Origin: Treponema sp. UBA3862
Lineage (GTDB): Bacteria > Spirochaetota > Spirochaetia > Treponematales > Treponemataceae
Assembly: GCA_002392405.1 (NCBI GenBank)
Contig: DGGY01000041.1
Span: 1 to 64,000 of the forward strand
Reading direction: 5' to 3'
Length of the DNA stretch: 64,000 nucleotides
This document shows positions 9,590 through 16,800 of this stretch, piece after piece. The notes under the pieces were generated by a model that worked only from the letters and a program-made list of their open reading frames with translations, searched no databases and was not told the origin of the DNA. Within the stretch, counting starts at the first letter, position 1. Every line of letters starts with the position of its first letter. Both the position numbers and the translations under genes were made by a program.

Positions 9590-9618
9590 CTGACAAAAGC
9601 TGTATACAGTGATATACT
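9590..9618 (+). promoter_or_regulatory. Promoter of the LPP20-like lipoprotein gene
   Basis: CTGACA (9590-9595), 17-nt spacer, TATACT (9613-9618). Transcription would start near 9625, about 30 nt before the ATG at 9656, leaving room for the AACGGAGGA ribosome-binding site. Confidence 0.75.
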
Positions 9619-9655
9619 TCTTCTAGGAAAATCACAAAATCAACGGAGGATTTTT

Positions 9656-10216
9656 ATGAAAAAAACATTAATAGGCATTCTTGCATGTTCACTTGTATTC
9701 ATGCTTTCAGGCTGTGGTTCAAAACCAACTTCTGCTGCAGTTCAGGCTGAACAGGACGGCGTACCTGCATGGGTTTACGAAGGTAAAAAGGACAACAGTG
9801 GAATTTATGCTGTAGGCGCAGGAAAGCTCTCTAACGATATAACATCTCAGAAAATGGCTAAGGCACAGGCCCGTCTTGAACTTGCAAACGAAGTTCAGGT
9901 ACAGGTAAAAGGTGTTACACAGACCTATATTGATGACCAGGGTGCTGACGGAGACAGACAGTATCTTGCAGCCCTCACAGAAAATGCGCTCTTAAATACA
10001 GAAGCAATTCTTAACGGCTCAGAACAGGCTGACATGTTCAGGGCAAAAGACGGAACTATTTATGTTCTTATGTTCCTGCCTAAATCAACTTTTGTAACAG
10101 AACTTGCAAAACAGGCTGAAGAAACTGCAAAAAAATTCAACCGCACCTCTTCTGCAGAATATACAGAAGCAAAAATGGCTGAAGCTTACGAAAAATACTT
10201 TTCAAACAATAAATAG
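9656..10216 (+). CDS. LPP20-family lipoprotein
   Basis: A 186-residue lipoprotein. I start it at 9656 because CGGAGGA precedes this ATG and the protein then opens with a compact signal peptide and the lipobox LSGC (lipidated Cys20). An upstream in-frame ATG would run through the promoter. The body (VPAWVYEG, GIYAVGAG, then a helix rich in Ala, Gln and Lys with KAQARLELAN) matches the LPP20 fold found in Helicobacter Lpp20 and many spirochaete lipoproteins. It would be anchored to an envelope membrane. The gene is monocistronic, followed by a terminator at 10238-10316. Molecular function unknown. Confidence 0.85.
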   Translation: MKKTLIGILACSLVFMLSGCGSKPTSAAVQAEQDGVPAWVYEGKKDNSGIYAVGAGKLSNDITSQKMAKAQARLELANEVQVQVKGVTQTYIDDQGADGDRQYLAALTENALLNTEAILNGSEQADMFRAKDGTIYVLMFLPKSTFVTELAKQAEETAKKFNRTSSAEYTEAKMAEAYEKYFSNNK

Positions 10217-10237
10217 CAGCCTGTAAAATCAGCTGTT

Positions 10238-10316
10238 AAAAAGGATGTCCAGAGGGTATTCAAGGCTTCCGTGTCCGGCACGGCAGCATATACTTTTTAA
10301 GGACATCCTTTTTTTT
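10238..10316 (+). terminator. Terminator with a long structured loop
   Basis: A 13-nt arm at 10238-10250 pairs perfectly with 10301-10313 and runs into a T-rich tract (10309-10316). The 50-nt loop is unusually large and contains its own hairpin, CCGTG/CACGG (10269-10283). It terminates the lipoprotein transcript, but the size of the loop leaves open a stable 3'-derived small RNA. Confidence 0.7.
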
Positions 10317-10326
10317 ACTTTTTTTC

Positions 10327-10355
10327 TTGTATTACTTTAGTTTTCTTCATAAATT
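10327..10355 (+). promoter_or_regulatory. Promoter placing the start site on the ATG (leaderless)
   Basis: TTGTAT (10327-10332), 17-nt spacer, TAAATT (10350-10355); only 6 nt separate the -10 box from the ATG at 10362, so transcription should begin at or next to the A of the start codon. There is no Shine-Dalgarno. Confidence 0.6.
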
Positions 10356-10361
10356 ATTTAT

Positions 10362-12137
10362 ATGGAAAATAACTGCATTTATTCAGCAAACGGAAAAATC
10401 ACCTTATCAAGCTCACTAAAGGAACAGAATTTTGGAAGGACAGACCTTGGAAAACTCCTTTACGAAAAAGGAACACTGGCAGAAGTCAGTTCTGACGGGA
10501 TTTTAAAATGTGCTGACTGGAGTTTTGATGGAACCAGGACACTTACAGACGGAACGGTCTGCTTTGAAGGAAAATGTCAGGAACTTTTTTCACTCACTGA
10601 CCTGCTGAAAAATACAGAAACTTTGAATACACCCGGCGCAAAGGATTCCGGCGCAAAGACTGAAGACTTCTATAAGCAAATCACCGCAGTTTTTAAGGTT
10701 CTTGATGACATAATTAAAAACGGAATATTTGATGAAGACTCCCCTGCAGGAGAAAAGACTGTTCTCCCGGGACCAGCCGGTATTTTTGTCTCAAAGCTTC
10801 AAAGTGATGGAGCTGTTAAAGTCCTTGTTCTGCCGGGCCTTCTGTTTGAAAGATGCATTGAAAACTCAAAAAACTACGATGAAATTCAGGGACTTTACAA
10901 CAACAGGAATCTTGACGGTCTTGAAGCCGCTTTATTTACAAGAGCCGCCTGTGCCTACTACGCACTGAGCGGAAAAACTGCTTTTGAAGAGACTTCCTTT
11001 GAAAAACGTCAGGAAGATTTTACGGACGAAAACTTTATGCCCCTCTCCTACCGTGTAAACGGCATACCGGCAGTTCTTGCACTGTCAGTTGATTCAGGTC
11101 TCCGCTTAAAACGCAAAAAGAGAATCATCCCTGGTGAAAAAAAATACATAAACGAAAAGCAGGAGCTCAGACGGCTTGCAGAATTAAAAAACGCACAGGC
11201 CCTGAATTCTTCCATGCTCGAAGAATATTTCAAACTTGTACTCACCTGTTCACTTGAAAAGACAGACGAAAAAGAATTCACTCTAAAAAAACTTAACTTT
11301 GAAAAACGTCAGAAAAAAATCATAAAGACAGCACGCTTTTACAAGCATAACTCAAAAAGAATAAGATTTATAATTGCAGGACTTATACTTGCGTTCTGGG
11401 CCGGCTCTAATTTTTACAGGACAAACCAGAGGCTTGCAACCAGCACAGGCCTTACTTCTAAAGAAACAGTTCTTACACTGATGACGGCAATAAACAGCGC
11501 AGATGTAACCATAGTTCAGGAAATTACGGCAGGAAGGGAAATAAAGAGCCTTATTCAGGCAGTTGCAGGATTTTATGTAACAAACAAACAGCGTCTTGCA
11601 ATGGATGAAAAAAACGGAACCCTTTCTCCTGCGGAATGGCTTTTCTTTAAGGGCGAAACAGATTTCTGGCAGTACGGAATTACAAATCTTACTGTAGACG
11701 GTGAATACGGCACTACAGCCTTTAACTACCCGCGCAGAAAAGACAAAAAACAGCCGCTCAAAACCGAAGACGGCAGACTGCTAAAAAAAGGCGAAGAAAC
11801 AACACATCAGATAACCTATGACCTTGTCCACTATGACGGAGATAATGTAATTGCAGTAAACAGCGCAGAAGAAACTGTTACCCTCCGCTGGAACGGAAAA
11901 AAATGGCTCGTAAGGTCCGTTAAGGGAAAGCAGAAAGCCCAGTCTTTCAAGGTAAAAACCTACAAAGAAGATTATATCAGTGCGCTTGAAGAAAGCGGTG
12001 GAAACATAACAAAAGCCGCACAGATAATGCGGGAAAAATATTATTTTTCACCTTCTTATTCACAGCTTAAAGAAGCCGCCCCTGTAATGATAAAAAAATA
12101 CAACAGCAGCGCAGCAAAAGCGTTTTTAAAAGAATAG
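10362..12137 (+). CDS. Uncharacterised protein with one central transmembrane helix
   Basis: A 591-residue protein I do not recognise. Residues 1-330 lack a signal peptide and are charged; a basic stretch is followed by a single transmembrane helix (about 335-349, RFIIAGLILAFWAG), so the N-terminal half should be cytoplasmic and the C-terminal 240 residues extracytoplasmic. The C-terminal part resembles a globular NTF2/lumazine-type stress or binding domain only in its alternating strand pattern; I would not assign it. This bitopic layout is common for spirochaete envelope or signalling proteins. The promoter at 10327-10355 predicts a leaderless mRNA. No partner gene is adjacent: the flanking genes have their own promoters. 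Confidence 0.7.
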   Translation: MENNCIYSANGKITLSSSLKEQNFGRTDLGKLLYEKGTLAEVSSDGILKCADWSFDGTRTLTDGTVCFEGKCQELFSLTDLLKNTETLNTPGAKDSGAKTEDFYKQITAVFKVLDDIIKNGIFDEDSPAGEKTVLPGPAGIFVSKLQSDGAVKVLVLPGLLFERCIENSKNYDEIQGLYNNRNLDGLEAALFTRAACAYYALSGKTAFEETSFEKRQEDFTDENFMPLSYRVNGIPAVLALSVDSGLRLKRKKRIIPGEKKYINEKQELRRLAELKNAQALNSSMLEEYFKLVLTCSLEKTDEKEFTLKKLNFEKRQKKIIKTARFYKHNSKRIRFIIAGLILAFWAGSNFYRTNQRLATSTGLTSKETVLTLMTAINSADVTIVQEITAGREIKSLIQAVAGFYVTNKQRLAMDEKNGTLSPAEWLFFKGETDFWQYGITNLTVDGEYGTTAFNYPRRKDKKQPLKTEDGRLLKKGEETTHQITYDLVHYDGDNVIAVNSAEETVTLRWNGKKWLVRSVKGKQKAQSFKVKTYKEDYISALEESGGNITKAAQIMREKYYFSPSYSQLKEAAPVMIKKYNSSAAKAFLKE

Positions 12138-12187
12138 GCTCAGGCAGGACTTCATTTCATTTTGACATTTTCTAATATTTTGTCATA

Positions 12188-12217
12188 TTGACATTTTATT
12201 ATAAAATGTCGTATTCT
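12188..12217 (+). promoter_or_regulatory. Promoter with an overlapping palindromic operator
   Basis: Consensus TTGACA (12188-12193), 18-nt spacer, TATTCT (12212-12217). A perfect 21-bp palindrome (10-nt arms around a central T, 12190-12210) fills the spacer and overlaps the -35 box. A related imperfect site with TGACA and TGTCA ends lies just upstream (12163-12185). This is the geometry of a repressor site blocking RNA polymerase. No regulator gene is adjacent. Confidence 0.75.
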
Positions 12218-12254
12218 CATTGATGTAATAATTTCCAGATTAAAGAGGAAAAAT

Positions 12255-13781
12255 ATGGCTTTTGAATACAATATCGAAAAACAGCATGCTAAAGGAAAAC
12301 TGCACGCAATCGAAAGAATCAACCTTCTCTGCGACAAAGACAGTTTTATGGAAATCTACGCTGAAGCCGCACATCAGTGCACAAGTTTCGGCATGGACAA
12401 AAAGACAATTCCATACGACGGCGTTATTACAGGTTTTGGAACCGTAAACGGAAGAAAAGTTGCAGTTTACGCTCAGGATTTTACTGTTCAGGGCGGTTCT
12501 TTAGGAAAAGTTCACGGACAGAAAATTGCTGAACTTATTGCAAAAGCTATAGAAGTACGCTGCCCTGTTATCGGCTTAAACGATTCAGGCGGAGCCCGCA
12601 TCCAGGAAGGTGTTGATGCACTGTGCGGTTACGGCGATATTTTCCGCCAGAATGTACGCGCAAGCGGTGTAATTCCTCAGATTTCTGTAATTGCAGGTCC
12701 ATGTGCAGGCGGTGCAGTTTATTCACCTGGTCTGACAGACTTTATTTTCACTGTAGATAAGATTTCGGAAATGTATATTACAGGTCCAAAAGTTGTAAAG
12801 CAGGTAATGTTCATGGACATTACTTCTGAAGATCTCGGCGGCGCTGCAATTCACTCACAGAAATCAGGCGTTGCTCATTACCGCTGCGAAACAGAAGCAG
12901 ACTGTATTGAAAAGGTAAGAAAGCTCCTCGACTACATTCCGCACTTCTACGGCGACAAAGAACCGTTTGAATCAAAAGAAAAGAAAGCTCTTTTCGGCTC
13001 AAAAGCAGACTTCAAATATACAGAAAAAAAGGCCGCTGAGCTCAATTCAGTTTTACCTGAAGCAGCAACAAAAGGTTATGATATCCGCGAAGTTATCAGC
13101 CGTACAGTTGATGACGATTCCTTCTTTGAAACAATGGCAGAATTTGCAGGCAACGCTGTAACAGGCTTTGCAAAAATCGAAGGTAAAACAGTTGGTGTTG
13201 TTGCAAATAACCCCGGCTACTTTGGCGGTGTCCTTAACTGCGACGCTTCTGATAAAATTGCACGCCATGTACGCTACTGTGACGCTTATGACATTCCTCT
13301 CATCAACTTTGTTGACGTTCCAGGCTTTATCCCTGGTCCTCAGGAAGAGCAGAAAGGAATTATCCGCCACGGTGCAAAAATTCTTTACGCATATGCCGAA
13401 GCAACTGTACCTAAAGTAACAGTAATTACCCGAAAGGCTTACGGCGGTGCATACATTGCAATGTGTTCAAAACATCTCGGCGCAGACTTTGTTTATGCCT
13501 GGCCGAAAGCTGAAATCGCTGTAATGGGTGCAGAAGGCGCAATCGGCATTCTTTATGCAAAAGAAATGAAGGACCCGAACAATGCAGCCCTCGTTCAGCA
13601 GAAAGGTCAGGAATACAGGGAAACTTTCATGACTCCGGCAATTGCGGCTCAGAGAGATTACATCTCTGCAGTTATCAATCCTGAAGAAACAAGAAAGCGC
13701 ATTGTTCAGAGTTTTGCAATTCTTGAAGGAAAGCTCAATTCTGACAAACCTGCAAAAAAACACGGAAATATTCCGCTCTAA
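12255..13781 (+). CDS. Biotin-dependent acyl-CoA carboxyltransferase (PccB/MmdA family)
   Basis: A 508-residue carboxyltransferase of the crotonase-like AccD/PccB family. Both halves show the expected oxyanion-hole glycine pairs: GPCAGGAVYSPG in the N-terminal half and RKAYGGAYIAM in the C-terminal half, with DSGGARIQEG and the VDVPGF block. It should move CO2 between carboxybiotin and a short acyl-CoA (propionyl/methylmalonyl-CoA, possibly glutaconyl-CoA). No biotin carrier, biotin carboxylase or sodium-pump subunit lies nearby, so it could be the alpha subunit of a methylmalonyl-CoA decarboxylase or the beta subunit of propionyl-CoA carboxylase; sequence by eye does not decide. The start has AAAGAGG upstream. 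Expression appears controlled by the operator at 12190-12210. Confidence 0.9.
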   Translation: MAFEYNIEKQHAKGKLHAIERINLLCDKDSFMEIYAEAAHQCTSFGMDKKTIPYDGVITGFGTVNGRKVAVYAQDFTVQGGSLGKVHGQKIAELIAKAIEVRCPVIGLNDSGGARIQEGVDALCGYGDIFRQNVRASGVIPQISVIAGPCAGGAVYSPGLTDFIFTVDKISEMYITGPKVVKQVMFMDITSEDLGGAAIHSQKSGVAHYRCETEADCIEKVRKLLDYIPHFYGDKEPFESKEKKALFGSKADFKYTEKKAAELNSVLPEAATKGYDIREVISRTVDDDSFFETMAEFAGNAVTGFAKIEGKTVGVVANNPGYFGGVLNCDASDKIARHVRYCDAYDIPLINFVDVPGFIPGPQEEQKGIIRHGAKILYAYAEATVPKVTVITRKAYGGAYIAMCSKHLGADFVYAWPKAEIAVMGAEGAIGILYAKEMKDPNNAALVQQKGQEYRETFMTPAIAAQRDYISAVINPEETRKRIVQSFAILEGKLNSDKPAKKHGNIPL

Positions 13782-13822
13782 TAAATATAAAAGAATACAC
13801 AATAAAATCAGCAGATAGCAAA

Positions 13823-13876
13823 AGCCCCTGGAGGTCTGAAACAAAAAAGTTCAGAGCCTGCAGGGGTTGTTTTTTA
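13823..13876 (+). terminator. Bidirectional terminator between convergent genes
   Basis: Arms beginning GCCCCTG (from 13824) and ending CAGGGG (to 13866) form a long imperfect stem, followed on the plus strand by TTGTTTTTTATTT. It serves the carboxyltransferase on the plus strand and lies just past the stop of the RHS gene on the minus strand, where the U-tract is weaker. Confidence 0.75.
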
Positions 13877-13886
13877 TTTACCGTCC

Positions 13887-16800
13887 CTAATTATCCTTTG
13901 AGTGCCTTATTGTCACTACAGTTTTAATTTTTTTAGCAGGAACGTAAGTTTTTCCATTTACTTCAATCCATTCCGCCGCCTGACGCGGATTACCGGATAT
14001 GGCATTGTCATAGCTTGAGGTGCCTGTTATTTCATAATAAGCTGCAGCGTTATATATGACTGTATTACCTGTAAGACAGACATAATGAGAAATATCCGGC
14101 TCTTCTGTATTCCATTCAACGCTGGCTGTAACGGAATAATCACTGCCGCTGTTAACTGCATCATCTATCGCTTTAATAACGGCATTTCTCCCCTTCTCTG
14201 CAGCAACAGTCCGTTTTACTTCGTATGAACCTCCTCCATAATTTGAAAGTTTGTCAAAATCTACTAAATCCTTATCACCAGGTTTATTACTGAAGGAATC
14301 ACTTTCTGCAATATCCTTCGGAGTAACTTTTCTCCCGGTAAGCCCCGTAAATGCTTCAGCGACAGCCGTTACTGTACAGCCTGCTTTCCCCACAGTAGTT
14401 TCAGTACCGTTAATATGCTCCTCACACCACTTTCCATCATGCATATCCATAAAATCATTTTCAATAATCGTGAGTCCGCTGATATCGATAAAATTAACCG
14501 GGTCATAATTACAGTAAACATACCAGTTAAGACCGTCCTTTACCGGATCTTCACTCATAAAGCCTGCCCACTGTGCTATGTAATTTCTGAAACCAAATTC
14601 ATAGAATCCTGCCTTCGTTTCATAATGCTTACCTGCAAACCCCAGATGAAGCATTTCTTCCCCCTGAACAGGATTTCCAAAACAGTCATATTTATAGTCA
14701 GACAGATTGTTTTCACCATCAAGCGTTTTGATTACTGTCCCGTTCAAATCAGTAAATAAAACCTGACGGCGTTTTTTTATGTCAGAAAGATTTTTATCAA
14801 TAAGATACATGGGTTTTCCTGTCATATCATATAAAAGGCTGTAAGAACTGTTATTAAAGACCTCTCCTTTTTCATCCTGCTCAAAAGCAGTCCTGATTAA
14901 GTCTGTTCCGTTTTCTTCTATACCGCCGTACCGGATTATTTTTTTTGCATCATCAAAACTGCTTTCTTCAAACATACTTACTGCATTAATACTAAGCAGC
15001 TGTTCAAAGCCCAGTCCTTTATACAGATATTTCTGGGCATAAGAATCACTTGAATCAGAATATATTTTACGGCCGAGAGCGTCATAAAGATAAGTCAGCA
15101 CTGTAAAAGTCTGATTTTTAAGATCACTGCACTCTGCCCTTACAAGTCTGTTCTGTAAATTATATTTAAACACTTCTCTTTTATGCACGGAATGCTTTTC
15201 TAAAAGATTGCCGTTATTGTCCCAGACACACTTTCCTGACTTTCCCCAGTTTAAAAGCCTGTTTTCAGCATCATATTTATAGACAATAGTTCCAAACGGA
15301 GTTTTCTGTTCAGTCATGTTTCCTTTTTTGTCATATTCAAATGAAACAGGAAGCATTCTGGACGTTAAAAAGACCTGATAAAAATTCCCTGGAATAAGGG
15401 CACAGAGTTTTTGAAGCTGCAGGTATTCTTCGTCATCAGCACGGTTTATTTCCCCTTCACAAAAGTTTTTTGATACAGTAAGCCCGGCATCTGAGAGGAG
15501 ATTTTTAAAATATTCTTCATAATAAGAATTCCAGACATAAAGACACTTTTTTATTCTTCCGTTTTCATCATAAAAATATCTGGTAACGGTAAAATCTGAA
15601 TTAAGGGTGAATGTAATAAATCCTTTTTCATCATAAACTTTGCCGTCTACAAAACAGAGCTTTCCGTCACTGTCAAACCCCGCTTTTAAAATCATCCGGC
15701 CGCAATCATCATGAAAAGTTTTTATTTTCCCGCCTGTAGAAAAATCTCTTTCTACTTCCCTCAGCGTTTTAGAATACTTAAACTCAACCTTAATGTTCTC
15801 ATTCACATCTTTTACAGAAGAAAGCCTTGAGTTCTCCCATTCATAATCAATTCTCCGCCCGTCACAGAAAACACCTGTAATTAAAGCATCTGAATTTCTT
15901 TTATACTGAATCTTTTTTCCCGTAAAACTGTCAGTTATACCAGTAAGAAGTCCGGCCGTATCATACTCAAAAGAAAGCACTGAATTTTCGTTCTGAGCCT
16001 TTACAAGTCTTCCGGCAAAATCATAAGTTACTTCATTAAAACTTCCGTCTTCATAATTTTTTCTGATAACATTTGTATCTTCAAGCCACAAATGGTCAGT
16101 TCTGCGTCCATTAAAATCAAGGGTACTCACAGGATTCTGTGCCCCGTCATATTCATAAAACTCTTCGTTTCCAAGACGGTTTTTAGCGTAAAGAACATTG
16201 CCGAAAGAATCTTTTTTTATCTGATAAACACTTTTATCACTGTATTCCCTCTGACATAAATTATTGCTGTCATCAAAATGATTAGTTACAAGACTTTGAG
16301 AATCACCTTCTGTTTTTATGCTTAAAAGACGGCCAAAATTATCCCATTCATAAAACCGCTTCCGTGCAAAAGGTCTTGCCTCATATTCAGTGATTCTTCC
16401 AAAACAGTCATACGAAGCCCTGAAAAGATCCCCCCCTTTATCCCTGGCAGATATGCAGTTTCCCCTTAAATCATAATTAAACTGTGTTGACTGTCCTGCA
16501 GCATTTTTAATTTCAATAAGCCTTGATTCCCTGTCATAGGCAAAGTGCGTTACATTGCCAGTTGCGTCAGTTCTTGTGCAAAGGTTATTTAAATCATCGT
16601 ATTCAAATAAAATTCTGTTCCCTGTTCCATCAATTTTTTCAATCAGGTTCCCGAAAGCATCAAAAGTGTATGTCTCTTTAACATAATCTCCATAAAGGCA
16701 GGTTACTGTTCTTCTGTCCTGGCTGTAAGAGTAAGATGATTTTTGAAGAAGTTTGCCGTCCTTATCAAAAATTTCAAAGCGCACAGGAAAACCATCATCA

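Noticed and set aside
9557-9655. Upstream in-frame start for the LPP20-like lipoprotein.
   Set aside because: It would place the promoter (9590-9618) inside the coding region and bury the signal peptide; the start at 9656 has a strong ribosome-binding site.
10238-10313. Possible SRP RNA (4.5S) gene.
   Set aside because: The conserved GGAA loop and the AGCAG-containing internal loop of SRP RNA are missing; the structure is better read as a terminator or unknown RNA.
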